Shown here in pieces: positions 6,804 to 14,711 of a DNA stretch of 64,000 bases. This DNA comes from an uncultured bacterium. GTDB taxonomy: Bacteria; Verrucomicrobiota; Lentisphaeria; Victivallales; UBA1829. The notes beneath the pieces are model-generated. The model was not told where the DNA came from. It worked only from the letters and a program-made list of their open reading frames with translations, and ran no database searches. Position numbers and translations under genes: made by a program. Every line of letters starts with the position of its first letter. The first letter of the stretch is position 1. The stretch lies in the NCBI GenBank assembly GCA_902802585.1, contig CADCMR010000008.1:1-64000 (forward strand), given 5' to 3'.

Positions 6804-8083
6804 TGGAAAAGAAAAACGACATAATCAGGTGCGCGATCTACTGCCGCAAGTCCGTGGAGAAGGGGCTGGACATGGAGTTCAACACGCTCGATGCCCAGCG
6901 AGAGGCAGCGGAAGCTTACATCGCCAGCCAGAAAGCGAACGGGTGGGTGTGCCTGCCAGAGCATTACGACGATGGTGGCTTCTCAGGCGGCAACCTGAAC
7001 AGACCCGCGCTCAGAAAGCTTCTGCTGGACTGCGAAGCCGGCAAAGTGGACGTCATCGTGGTCTACAAGATCGACCGGCTGTCCCGCTCACTCTGCGACT
7101 TCGCCGACCTCAGCCGCTCGTTCGAGAAATGGAACGTGGCCTTCGTCTCTGTCACGCAGGAAATCAATACGCAGACGTCCGCAGGACGCATGATGCTGAA
7201 CATCCTCATGACATTCGCTCAGTTCGAGCGTGAGATGATCGCCACGCGCGTCAAGGACAAAATGGCCGCCACGCGCAAGAAGGGCAAGTGGATCGGCGGC
7301 AATGTCCCCTTCGGGTATGTGGCCTTCGAGAAAAGGCTCTATGTGGATGCGGAAAAGGCTCCCGTAGTCCGGCGAATCTTCAACCGCTACCTCGAAATCC
7401 AGTCGCCGAAGCAGATTGCCTATGAACTCAATCAGGATGGAATCAAAACCGTCGTGGGCAAGGAGTGGTGTCGGCAGTCGATCTATAATGTCCTGAATAA
7501 CTACACCTACGTCGGGAAGGTGTTCTATGAGGGGCATGTGTACCCCGGCGAGCAGGAGGCAATCATCGACGACGAGACCTGGAAGCTCACACAAGCCATG
7601 CTGAAGGCGAACTCCCCCAGAGTGGACATGCGAAAGCAGAGCGCATCCAAGGCGGCATTGAGCGGGCTTATCCGATGCGGCCACTGCAACGGCGCAATGA
7701 TCGGAGCCAGTTCCAAACGCTGGGGCCGCGTGTACCACTACTACCAGTGTTCGAAGGACAAGCAACGCGACGTGTCGATCTGCCCGGTCAAGGAGATTCG
7801 TGCAGGCGACATCGAGACTCTGGTGTGCGAACACCTGATGCCCATAATCAAAGCACCGGAGGTCGTCGCCGCCGTGTCGAAGTTGTCCGGGGTGCGCCCA
7901 AAAGCCGTCCTGAACACGTTCGAGGAAGGATTCTGGGATGAGCTCACGACCTTGGAGAAAAAAAGGCTCATGCAGATCATGCTCGAAAGCGTGGTCGTTA
8001 ACGAGGACGACGTCACAATTGAATTCCGAACCGACAGCATCAAATCAATCCAGGAGGCATACAATGTTCCGCAAAATCCTTGA
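6803..8083 (+). CDS. Large serine recombinase / resolvase-family integrase
   Basis: A 426-residue site-specific recombinase. The N-terminal resolvase domain (residues about 8-160) has the catalytic Ser in AIYCRKS (Ser17) and the later motifs DGGFSGGNLNRPAL, VVYKIDRLSR and MLNILMTFAQFEREM. The recombinase domain (about 180-280) contains GYV, KQIAYELNQDGIKT and SIYNVLNNYTYVGKV. A zinc beta-ribbon (about 295-355) has CGHC paired with YQCSKDK and CP. The frame is open back to 6467, but the start at 6803 is used because it gives the canonical N-terminus and is coupled to the DUF2924 stop. It likely integrates or excises the island; its attachment sites are not identifiable by eye. At 426 residues it is rather short for the family because the C-terminal coiled coil is small. 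Confidence 0.92.
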   Translation: MEKKNDIIRCAIYCRKSVEKGLDMEFNTLDAQREAAEAYIASQKANGWVCLPEHYDDGGFSGGNLNRPALRKLLLDCEAGKVDVIVVYKIDRLSRSLCDFADLSRSFEKWNVAFVSVTQEINTQTSAGRMMLNILMTFAQFEREMIATRVKDKMAATRKKGKWIGGNVPFGYVAFEKRLYVDAEKAPVVRRIFNRYLEIQSPKQIAYELNQDGIKTVVGKEWCRQSIYNVLNNYTYVGKVFYEGHVYPGEQEAIIDDETWKLTQAMLKANSPRVDMRKQSASKAALSGLIRCGHCNGAMIGASSKRWGRVYHYYQCSKDKQRDVSICPVKEIRAGDIETLVCEHLMPIIKAPEVVAAVSKLSGVRPKAVLNTFEEGFWDELTTLEKKRLMQIMLESVVVNEDDVTIEFRTDSIKSIQEAYNVPQNP

Positions 8084-8468
8084 AAACGGAAACCTGCAGG
8101 TCATTATCCCAGTCACGTTCCGCACGATCTCGGCCAGACACAAAATGATTATGCCGGGAACGACCATTGATGGCACGGAACCGCTCGCGCTCGCCCTCGC
8201 GCGAGCGTTCCGCTGGCAGAAGTACATTGACGAGGGGAAGTTCAAGAACATCACCGAATTGGCGAAGGCCATCGGGCAGGACAAGGGCGTCGTCGCCAGT
8301 ATCATGCGGCTTCGGCTCCTGTCCCCGGCTATCGTGCATCGCATCGTGACCGGAAACATCCCCCGGACACTCAACCTGGCGAACCTCAAGACGGCTTTCC
8401 CCGATCTATGGAGCGATCAGGAGGAACGGTGGATTGGAGGTGAGGCAATGTCGTGGGGGGAAGGGTAA
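8064..8468 (+). CDS. HTH protein of the DUF2924-recombinase cassette
   Basis: A 134-residue protein with AGGAGG 7 nt before the start; it overlaps the recombinase end by 20 nt. The central portion (LALARAFRWQKYIDEGKF, then ITELAKAIGQDKGVVASIMR, LRLLSPAIVHRIVTGNIPRT, LNLANLK) is a ParB/KorB-like helix-turn-helix arrangement: a predicted recognition helix followed by L.LL.P.IV..I..G. Proteins of this size and layout regularly accompany DUF2924 proteins and serine recombinases, especially in proteobacterial elements. A regulatory or accessory recombination role is likely but is inferred from association. Confidence 0.7.
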   Translation: MFRKILENGNLQVIIPVTFRTISARHKMIMPGTTIDGTEPLALALARAFRWQKYIDEGKFKNITELAKAIGQDKGVVASIMRLRLLSPAIVHRIVTGNIPRTLNLANLKTAFPDLWSDQEERWIGGEAMSWGEG

Positions 8469-8475
8469 TTCTTAT

Positions 8476-8506
8476 GCCGTGACGGTTTGACCGTTGCGGC
8501 TTTTTT
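8476..8506 (+). terminator. Terminator of the terminase-recombinase operon
   Basis: GCCG at 8476-8479 pairs with CGGC at 8497-8500 around an ACGGT/ACCGT inner stem, followed by TTTTTT at 8501-8506, 8 nt after the HTH gene stop. Confidence 0.75.
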
Positions 8507-8541
8507 GTTGTTGGGGTTCTTCACAAAAAAGCAATTGTCAC

Positions 8542-8569
8542 TTGAAATCTGCTTATTTCCTGCTATAGT
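8542..8569 (+). promoter_or_regulatory. Promoter of the DUF3990 module
   Basis: -35 TTGAAA (8542-8547), 16-nt spacer, -10 TATAGT (8564-8569). The first gene starts 25 nt later behind AGGAGG. Confidence 0.65.
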
Positions 8570-8593
8570 ATTGAGTAGGAGGTTATACGCACG

Positions 8594-9073
8594 ATGATTC
8601 TCTTCCACGGAAGCAACATTCAAGTCAAGGAACCGCGCATACTGGAACGTCTGCGTGCCTTGGATTTTGGTGCCGGTTTCTACACGACATCCAGCCGGGA
8701 ACAAGCTGAAAAGTGGGCACGTGTTGTAACAAAGCGTCGCAGAATCGGAGAGCCAACGGTCAGTAGTTATTTCTTCGATGATATGAATCTTGCCGATATC
8801 AGAATCCTGAAATTTGATTCTCCTTCTGGAGACTGGCTTGATTTTGTGGTCGCCAACCGTAAAGAGCTCCCGGTTCCCGTCTATGATTTGGTTGTCGGTC
8901 CGGTCGCAAACGACACAACGCTTCCCGTAATTGATGATTATGCTGATGGAAGATATACGAAGGCCGAGGCCATAGAAAGGCTTCTTCCGCAGAAAATGAC
9001 GGATCAGTATGCTTTTCTTACCCCCCAAGCGCTCTCCTTGCTGATATTCAAAGAAAGCGAGGTGTTGCCGTGA
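8594..9073 (+). CDS. DUF3990 protein, putative ADP-ribosyltransferase-fold toxin
   Basis: A 159-residue protein with the DUF3990 signature: LFHGSNIQVKEPRI at the N-terminus, LDFGAGFYTTSSREQAEKWA, a W/F-rich centre (GDWLDFVVANRK), VYDLVVGPVANDTTLPVIDD, and a C-terminal QYAFLTPQALSLLIF. The family sits in the ADP-ribosyltransferase fold group; H-G-S, the Y-T-T strand and a later polar residue would make an NAD site. It is normally encoded beside DUF3791 proteins, as here, and is regarded as a candidate toxin. Target and activity are unknown. AGGAGG lies 11 nt before the start. The gene is lower in GC than the core genes, consistent with acquired DNA. Confidence 0.75.
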   Translation: MILFHGSNIQVKEPRILERLRALDFGAGFYTTSSREQAEKWARVVTKRRRIGEPTVSSYFFDDMNLADIRILKFDSPSGDWLDFVVANRKELPVPVYDLVVGPVANDTTLPVIDDYADGRYTKAEAIERLLPQKMTDQYAFLTPQALSLLIFKESEVLP

Positions 9074-9318
9074 TTCCCGATGCCAGAATGATTGATTTCT
9101 ATGATCGGCATGTCTCCCGGATGATTTCGGAAAAATACGGGCTTGACGAACGCAGTGCTATCCGGGCATTTCTAGAGTCGGAAACATATCGGATGCTCAT
9201 CAATCCGGAGCTTGAAATCTACAAAATGAGTCCGGCTATCGTATTTGACATGTGGGAATCGGAAAAGATAACAGGAGACCCCAGGCGCTCCCAGTATATT
9301 CGGGGGGCTGACGAATGA
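9070..9318 (+). CDS. Middle protein of the DUF3990/DUF3791 module
   Basis: An 82-residue protein. The GTG start at 9070 overlaps the upstream TGA; an in-frame ATG at 9088 is the alternative. The sequence includes SRMISEKYGLDERSAIRAFL, ESETYRMLINPELEIYKMSP and VFDMWESEKITGDPR. I recognise this type as a recurrent companion between DUF3990 and DUF3791 genes, with SETYRML and a late MWE.E..TG as its hallmarks, but it has no function I can name. It is probably an antitoxin or chaperone component. Overlaps at both ends (GTGA and ATGA) show one translational unit. Confidence 0.65.
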   Translation: MIPDARMIDFYDRHVSRMISEKYGLDERSAIRAFLESETYRMLINPELEIYKMSPAIVFDMWESEKITGDPRRSQYIRGADE

Positions 9319-9515
9319 GCAAACCCAGCGAGTTTTTCATTTACTTGATCGAGCGCTATGCCGCCTATAAAAACACAAGTGCGGACAAAATACTGGTGCT
9401 TTGGGACAAGTTGAACTTGACGGATTTCATCTACGACATGTATGAAATCTATCACAGCGAACGGCTTCAAAACGCTTTTGACGATATCGATTCGCTCATT
9501 GCCGAACGCAGCTGA
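9315..9515 (+). CDS. DUF3791 protein, putative antitoxin component
   Basis: A 66-residue protein starting within the ATGA overlap with the middle gene. FFIYLIERYAAYKNTSADKI, LVLWDKLNLTDFIYDMYEIY and the final DDIDSLI match DUF3791: F..Y.IE.Y...K..S...V..L......FI...Y...H.......DID..I. Such proteins are found with DUF3990 and are thought to be the antitoxin part. It is the last gene of the three-gene unit; no clear terminator follows. Confidence 0.7.
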   Translation: MSKPSEFFIYLIERYAAYKNTSADKILVLWDKLNLTDFIYDMYEIYHSERLQNAFDDIDSLIAERS

Positions 9516-10073
9516 GATTATTCATAGCTGGAGAGCGAGGTTTTAGGTCTGCAAACGGTTTTATGACAAAAATCTTTGAAAAATTTTCCCGCTTCCCTTT
9601 GAGGCCAGAATCTCAGCATAAAAGCTGGGAAAAGCGATTCTCCGTTTTTCAACGTCCGTTTTGCCGATTCGGGAAGATTGCAGGATTCCGTTTTCGGGCC
9701 ATTCCTGATGTCGCCATCGCGGAAAAATGCAGACATGTGACCGTGGTTTCGAGGTATTCAACGCCAGCTTTTATCAAAATCAGCGCGACTTCTTCACGGT
9801 ATTTTGAGGTCAAGTCCATTTTTGACCCGGCAAAATTTGGAAAACGGAGAAACGCGCTGTTTTTGAATTTTTGGTTGCTTTGCGAGAATCAGCGCAGTTC
9901 TCCATCTTGAGTTCAAAAAGCCGTGAAGTCGCGACTTAACGAAAACGGAGAATTTTGGCGGACTTGGGCCCCGGATGGCATGCCGGAGGCACGAAAATAG
10001 TATCTCCGTGGAGAGTCTTGGTGACGAACGTGCTTTGCAAAACTCTCTGATTGAACGGGATATAGCGCGAAAT
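9516..10073. other. Gene-free region with repeats and a large branched hairpin
   Basis: No convincing gene lies here; an open frame at 9563-9910 has no ribosome site and protein-unlike composition. The motif AAAACGGAGAA occurs at 9841-9851 and 9942-9952 and in reverse complement at 9638-9648. Positions 9783-9933 fold on paper into an outer imperfect stem (9783-9814 with 9906-9933), an inner stem (9846-9859 with 9890-9903, 12 of 14 paired) and a small side hairpin near 9817-9842. It could be a structured RNA or a decayed transposable end. Confidence 0.45.
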
Positions 10074-10104
10074 AAAAAAGCGTCATCGTGAAGTCGAATG
10101 ACGC
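10074..10104 (-). terminator. Terminator of tRNA-Val
   Basis: On the minus strand, arms GCGTCAT and ATGACGC (10098-10104 and 10080-10086) around an 11-nt loop are followed by TTTTTT (10074-10079). The structure begins 17 nt after the tRNA CCA end. Confidence 0.85.
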
Positions 10105-10120
10105 CTGAGAGAAGCAAGAA

Positions 10121-10197
10121 TGGTGGTCGCTGGGAGACTCGAACTCTCGACCTCATCCGTGTGAAGGATGCGTTCTAACCAACTGAACTAAGCGACC
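10121..10197 (-). tRNA. tRNA-Val (anticodon CAC)
   Basis: Read on the minus strand. The acceptor stem GGTCGCT pairs with AGCGACC and is followed by A and an encoded CCA tail. The anticodon stem CATCC/GGATG encloses the loop TTCACAC, giving anticodon CAC, which reads the Val codon GUG. The T-arm contains GTTCGAGTC. Length is 77 nt including CCA. It is followed by its own terminator. Confidence 0.95.
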
Positions 10198-10442
10198 ATC
10201 GAAGAAAAAGCAAATATACTTTACATCCTTTTTCGGAAAAGTCAAGCAGCTTCCGACCTTTTTTCATAAAAAGCACAGGAAAAAGCTCAACAATAGTCCG
10301 TTTGTGACCCGTATATGAAACCGTATGCGAAATGGACGAAGGGAAAACCGTCTCCGCCGTGATGGCTTCCGTTTCCTGCCGCGCCCACACCACTCAGACG
10401 GGAAAACCTGGAAAAACAGCCGGATTTCCATGCGCTTTGCGC

Positions 10443-10470
10443 TTGACTTCCCGCGTTCCGCTGTTATATT
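10443..10470 (+). promoter_or_regulatory. Promoter of the GH67 gene
   Basis: -35 TTGACT (10443-10448), 16-nt spacer, -10 TATATT (10465-10470), 55 nt before the chosen start. Confidence 0.65.
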
Positions 10471-10525
10471 ACATTTTGACGCTGAAGTATCAAATCATCG
10501 AAAACGCAGAAAGGATCCCCTTCCC

Positions 10526-12643
10526 ATGTCGAATACAGCACGAAACGCCGCCCTCGGATTGCTCCTCGGAGTCACCGCCGCGATTACCGTCGCCGCTGAC
10601 GACGGCAGCAAACTCTGGCTTCAGACACCTATTCCCAACAACGTCACGATAGAATCCGAGAAGCCTGTCAGCGACACCCTGCGCATCGCGCTCTCCGAGC
10701 TCGCACGCTTCAAACAGCGTTCGTGGGCGACCATGACCGACAAGCACCGCGACGACCTCGGCGACGAGGGGTTCGAGATCCGCATCATGGACGGCGTAGT
10801 CAAGATCATCGGGAAGACCGAACGCGGCATCCTGTACGGCGCATACCATTTGCTGCGTCATCAGGCGTGCGGGACCGTGGTCACGGACAATTTCCACGTG
10901 AAGGAGGTCCCGTACTACAAGTACCGCATGCTGAACCACTGGGACAACCTCGACGGAACTATTGAGCGCGGCTACGCCGGAAACTCCATCTGGAAATGGG
11001 ACGAACTCCCCGGCACGATCTCGCCGCGTTACGCCGAATACGCCCGCGCCAACGCCTCGATCGGCATCAACGCGACCGTGCTGAACAACGTGAACGCGTC
11101 GCCGAAGATGCTGGAAACGGCGAACCTGGCGAAAGTGAAGGCGATCGCCGACGTGCTGCGGCCGTACGGCATCCGCGTGTTCCTCTCCGTGAACTTCGCC
11201 TCGCCCATGGTCATCGGCAAGCTGAAGGACGCCGACCCGCTGAAGCCGGAAGTCGCCGCCTGGTGGAAGGACAAGGCGAAGGAAATCTACAACCTGATCC
11301 CCGATTTCGGCGGATTCCTGGTGAAAGCGAACAGCGAGGGGCAGCCGGGGCCGTGCGACTACGGCCGCACCCACGCCGACGGCGCGAACGTGCTCGCCGA
11401 CGCACTGAAGCCCTACGGCGGCGTGGTCATCTGGCGCGCGTTCGTGTACGGCAAGAAGCCGCAGGAACGCGTCCAGCAGGCGCTGCTTGAGTTCCAGCCG
11501 CTCGAAGGCAAGTTCCGCGACAACGTGATCGTGCAGGCGAAGAACGGTCCGCTCGACTTCCAGCCCTGCGAACCCTTCCACCCGCTCTTCGGCAAGATCA
11601 CGAAGATCCCGCTCGCCATGGAGTTCCAGATCACGCAGGAATACCTCGGCCAGTCCAACCATCTCGCCTACCTCGCCACGCTCTGGAAGGAAGTCCTCGA
11701 CAGCGACACCTACCAGAACGGCCCCGGCAGCACCGTCGCGAAGAAGATCGCCGAGTCCGGCATGATCGCCGGCGTGGCGAACATCGGCGACGACGTGAAC
11801 TGGACCCGCCACCCGTTCGCCCAGGCGAACTGGTACGCATTCGGCCGCCTCGCCTGGAATCCGAACCTGAAGGCGGACGCCATCGCGAAGGAATGGCTCG
11901 CGCAGACCTTCACGGCGAATCCCGCGTTCGTCGAGCCCGTCTGCGACATGATGATGAGCAGCGTCCCTGCAATCCGCCAGTACATGATGCCGCTCGGGCT
12001 CGCCCACATCTTCGCCTCCACGCTTGGCAACCACTATGGACCCGGTCCGTGGCTCTACCAGACGGGCAACGAATCCTTCCTGCAGTACGCCTCGCTCCTC
12101 TCCACCAACGAGAACGTCCCCGGCCGCAAGGTCTTCGACGCCACGGAAACCGAGCTCGGCGCCGACCGCACCCGCAAGGGCACCGGTACCGTGATGCAGT
12201 ACAACGCTCCGCTCTGCGACCAATTCAACGACCTCAAGACCTGCCCCGAACGCTACTGGCTCTGGTTCCACCGTCTCGGCTGGAAACAGAAGATGCCCAC
12301 CGGCGACACCTTCTGGGAACACCTCTGCGGCCAGTTCGAAACCGGCGCGAAGACCGCCGCCACGTACCCCGGCATCTGGGAATCCGTCAAGACCTACGTC
12401 GACCCCGAACGCTATGACCTCGTGCTCGGCCGACTGAAACTCCAGGCGCGCGAAGCCGTCTGGTGGAAGGACGCCTGCATCCTCTTCTACCAGAGTGTCA
12501 ACCATCTGCCGCTGCCAAAAGGGATTACGCCCCCGATCTACGACCTCGCAAAGCTCAAACGCATCAGCTTCCCCTCGAACGTGCATTTCTGCCCGAAGCC
12601 AGAGGACGTGAACCGGGCCCTCGACAACGCCCTCAAGAAATAA
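10526..12643 (+). CDS. aguA: Secreted GH67 alpha-glucuronidase
   Basis: A 705-residue enzyme that removes 4-O-methyl-glucuronic acid from the ends of glucuronoxylan oligosaccharides. The signal peptide is visible (ALGLLLGVTAAITVAA). GH67 hallmarks follow in order: GIEATERGILYGAYHLLR-like segment, RMLNHWDNLDGTIERGYAG, INATVLNNVNA, the acid in KANSEGQPGP (near 270), WRAFVYGKK, the catalytic Asp in KNGPLDFQP (near 341) and the Glu in AMEFQITQEY (near 365), and NHYGPGPWLYQ. Length is typical. The frame is open to 10325, but the start at 10526 follows both the promoter and a GAAAGGA ribosome site and yields the signal peptide. It stands alone; partners for xylan use (GH39, GH43, isomerase homologue) are elsewhere in the window. 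Confidence 0.93.
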   Translation: MSNTARNAALGLLLGVTAAITVAADDGSKLWLQTPIPNNVTIESEKPVSDTLRIALSELARFKQRSWATMTDKHRDDLGDEGFEIRIMDGVVKIIGKTERGILYGAYHLLRHQACGTVVTDNFHVKEVPYYKYRMLNHWDNLDGTIERGYAGNSIWKWDELPGTISPRYAEYARANASIGINATVLNNVNASPKMLETANLAKVKAIADVLRPYGIRVFLSVNFASPMVIGKLKDADPLKPEVAAWWKDKAKEIYNLIPDFGGFLVKANSEGQPGPCDYGRTHADGANVLADALKPYGGVVIWRAFVYGKKPQERVQQALLEFQPLEGKFRDNVIVQAKNGPLDFQPCEPFHPLFGKITKIPLAMEFQITQEYLGQSNHLAYLATLWKEVLDSDTYQNGPGSTVAKKIAESGMIAGVANIGDDVNWTRHPFAQANWYAFGRLAWNPNLKADAIAKEWLAQTFTANPAFVEPVCDMMMSSVPAIRQYMMPLGLAHIFASTLGNHYGPGPWLYQTGNESFLQYASLLSTNENVPGRKVFDATETELGADRTRKGTGTVMQYNAPLCDQFNDLKTCPERYWLWFHRLGWKQKMPTGDTFWEHLCGQFETGAKTAATYPGIWESVKTYVDPERYDLVLGRLKLQAREAVWWKDACILFYQSVNHLPLPKGITPPIYDLAKLKRISFPSNVHFCPKPEDVNRALDNALKK

Positions 12644-12897
12644 GCGCACATCTTAGCTGGATTCCGGCGGATTGTCGCATTCAGACAAATCCCGATTCAG
12701 AAGATTCTCTGTGGCTGCCTTCGGACAGCCACGCTTCAAATCTTCCCGCATTGCCCTGTTAAGCTGTCTGATGACAAAACACCCATCGAATCAACAGAGA
12801 TACTCTTGACTTTTGTCCGAAAGACCGAAAAGTCATCATTTTAACGGATTTTTCCACATTTTTCCGGCATTTCTTTAATTATTTATCGAATCAGCGT
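12644..12897. repeat. Two hairpins in the GH67-hydrogenase gap
   Basis: Hairpin one has nested arms GAAGATT/AATCTTC (12700-12706, 12739-12745) around GTGGCTG/CAGCCAC (12711-12717, 12726-12732), with no T-tract. Hairpin two has arms TGACTTTT (12807-12814) and AAAAGTCA (12828-12835) with an inner GTC/GAC stem. The first may end the GH67 transcript. The second lies about 65 nt upstream of the hydrogenase promoter and could be a regulator site. Confidence 0.45.
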
Positions 12898-12925
12898 TTG
12901 AAAACACGGAAAAAGCGTGTATTTT
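12898..12925 (+). promoter_or_regulatory. Promoter of the hydrogenase operon
   Basis: -35 TTGAAA (12898-12903), 16-nt spacer, -10 TATTTT (12920-12925), about 90 nt before the first start codon. Confidence 0.5.
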
Positions 12926-13015
12926 CCTGTATCGGCTATTCTTTCACACGGACAGGACACCCGAACCGCCTGCGCCTGTTTCCAGCCCGGCCCGCGGAGA
13001 AAAGGAACTGCAATC

Positions 13016-13291
13016 ATGAGTGACGATACAAAAATCGAAGTGGAAATCTTCTGCGGCATGACCTGCTACATGCTTGGGAATGCCCGAATCCTGAACATCG
13101 GGGCGCATCTGCCCGAGAAATGGCTCCCGCACATTGAGCTGATGGTGTCGCAGTGCCCCGTGGACTGCGGATGCCTGGACCTCGCAAAGGCTCCGTTCGC
13201 CCGCATCAACGGCCAGCTCATCCAGAACGCCACGCTGGAATCGGTCTGCGCCGCCATCACCGAGATCATGAACCGGGAGGAGGAGGCATGA
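13016..13291 (+). CDS. Thioredoxin-fold [2Fe-2S] ferredoxin-like protein
   Basis: A 91-residue cytoplasmic protein. Cysteine pairs in IFCGMTCYMLG and SQCPVDCGCLD follow the C-x3-C ... C-x3-C layout of thioredoxin-like [2Fe-2S] ferredoxins (NuoE/HoxE C-terminal type). A single-domain version encoded directly upstream of a group B-type [FeFe] hydrogenase would be a natural electron-transfer partner. The start at 13016 follows AAAGGAA. The stop overlaps the hydrogenase start in an ATGA junction, so the two are translationally coupled. Confidence 0.75.
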   Translation: MSDDTKIEVEIFCGMTCYMLGNARILNIGAHLPEKWLPHIELMVSQCPVDCGCLDLAKAPFARINGQLIQNATLESVCAAITEIMNREEEA

Positions 13292-14694
13292 ACATGGAGT
13301 ATTCCAACAGTCCCGAGCGCCAGCGCCGCGAGCTCATGATCCGCCTGGCATGTGAGTTTCAGAAAGGTACGCTCAAGGATACGATCGACAAGCTCCCCTG
13401 CTACGTGAAGCCATCCGGATCCAAGCCGCTCCATTGCTGTCTGGCGCACGATCGCGACGTGATCCGCTGCCGCATCATGGCGCTCCTCGGATTCGACGCC
13501 CAGGACGAGGAGGACGACAGCCGGTTCCCGCACGAGTATCTTGAACTTGTTTCGGCGGATTCCGAGCGTCCGGAACGCCCCCTCACGATCGCCCGGTCGG
13601 GGTGTTCCAGCTGCCCCGATGCGAAGATCGAAGTCGTCCAGAGCCTCTGCCGCAACTGTTTCGCGCAGACCTGCATCCATGTCTGCCCGAACAACGCGAT
13701 CAACATCATGCGCGGGAAGGCATTCATCAACCAGGATTCCTGCGCGCAGTGCGGAAAATGCCTCATCGATGTCTGCCTGTACAACGCCATCAAACGGTTC
13801 CCGATCCCGTGCGAAGCCGCCTGCCCGGTCGGCGCGATCAAGAAAAATGAACAGGGATTCGCCGAAATCGACTTCAAGAAATGCACCTTCTGCGGCAAAT
13901 GTTTCCGCGCCTGCCCGTACGGAGCGGTCATGCAGCGGTCCGAGATGATGCCCGTGCTGAAGCTGCTGTCCGAAGGCCGCCAGGCGGTCGCACTCGTCGC
14001 GCCCTCCACGCTCAACCAGTTCCCCGGCGGACGCGAAAAGCTGTTCAAATCCCTGCGGAAGGTCGGATTCGCGGAGATCGTCGAGGTCGCCGAAGCAGCG
14101 GAGACCGCGGCGGGCATGGCGGCGGAGGAGTTCATCCGCAAGATGAAGCTCGGCGGCAAACTCGTCGCCGATTCCAGCTGTCCCGCGTTCGTCGAACTTG
14201 TGCGGCGGCATCTTCCCGCGATGCGTCCATACCTTTCGTCCGTGCCGAGCGCCATGGCGCTTGCCGGCAAGAAGGCGCGCGAGCTTTATCCAGACGCGGT
14301 GAACGTCTTCATCGGTCCGTGCATCGCCAAACGTTTCGAATCGCTGTCCTGCCCCGGCGTGGACCGCGTGATCACGGTCGAGGAGCTCGGCGCGATCCTC
14401 ATCGCGCTCGGCGGCGCCGAACTGGAGCCGCAGGACTACATCCCGCGAGACCCGGACGAAATGGAACACGATTTCTCGCGCACCTGCGCCGCGACAGGCG
14501 CCATGCTCGCCGCCGCGCTCGAATCCGAACCGGAGCTTGAGCTTCAGGAGAAGTTCATCGACGGCATCAACGCCCAGACGCTGAAACTGCTCCATCTCTT
14601 CCTGTTCGGCAGGTCACACGCAAACTTCATCGAGGTGCTCGGATGCAGCGGCGGCTGCCAGAACGGTCCCTGCTCCCTCGCAATTCCCAACTGA
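13288..14694 (+). CDS. [FeFe] hydrogenase, group B-like monomer
   Basis: A 468-residue iron hydrogenase (2H+ + 2e- to H2). A ferredoxin-like region carries several [4Fe-4S] cysteine sets: CRNCFAQTCIHVCP, CAQCGKCLIDVC, CEAACP and CTFCGKCFRACP. The H-cluster domain has its three signatures in divergent form: L1 as SSCPAFVELV, L2 as IGPCIAKRFE, L3 as LGCSGGCQNGPC. The single Cys-Pro-Ala-Phe version of L1 and the G-P-C-x-A-K form of L2 are those of group B enzymes from fermentative anaerobes rather than HydA1-like group A. No maturases (HydE, HydF, HydG) are in the window. The ATGA overlap with the upstream ferredoxin-like gene and AGGAGG support the start. It is probably used to dispose of fermentation electrons. 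Confidence 0.88.
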   Translation: MNMEYSNSPERQRRELMIRLACEFQKGTLKDTIDKLPCYVKPSGSKPLHCCLAHDRDVIRCRIMALLGFDAQDEEDDSRFPHEYLELVSADSERPERPLTIARSGCSSCPDAKIEVVQSLCRNCFAQTCIHVCPNNAINIMRGKAFINQDSCAQCGKCLIDVCLYNAIKRFPIPCEAACPVGAIKKNEQGFAEIDFKKCTFCGKCFRACPYGAVMQRSEMMPVLKLLSEGRQAVALVAPSTLNQFPGGREKLFKSLRKVGFAEIVEVAEAAETAAGMAAEEFIRKMKLGGKLVADSSCPAFVELVRRHLPAMRPYLSSVPSAMALAGKKARELYPDAVNVFIGPCIAKRFESLSCPGVDRVITVEELGAILIALGGAELEPQDYIPRDPDEMEHDFSRTCAATGAMLAAALESEPELELQEKFIDGINAQTLKLLHLFLFGRSHANFIEVLGCSGGCQNGPCSLAIPN

Positions 14695-14711
14695 CCATTC
14701 CGGAGTCCATC

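Noticed and set aside
9563..9910. Candidate 115-codon gene in the gene-free stretch
   Set aside because: No ribosome site, Phe/Arg-rich non-protein-like composition, and it crosses the inverted-repeat structure.
10121..10197. tRNA-Val as attachment site of the island
   Set aside because: No second copy of the tRNA 3' end is visible in the window, and large serine recombinases seldom use tRNA genes.
10490..12649. Very long open frame antisense to the GH67 gene (about 720 codons)
   Set aside because: The GH67 frame matches a known family throughout and has promoter, ribosome site and signal peptide; the antisense frame is a by-product of high GC codon use.
12711..12732. Intrinsic terminator of the GH67 gene
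   Set aside because: The hairpin is perfect but no T-tract follows, so it was listed only as a dyad.
13288..14694. Group A or bifurcating HydA hydrogenase
   Set aside because: No NuoG-like N-terminal domain, divergent L1-L3 motifs, and NuoE/NuoF-like genes are 8 kb away on the other strand with their own third subunit.
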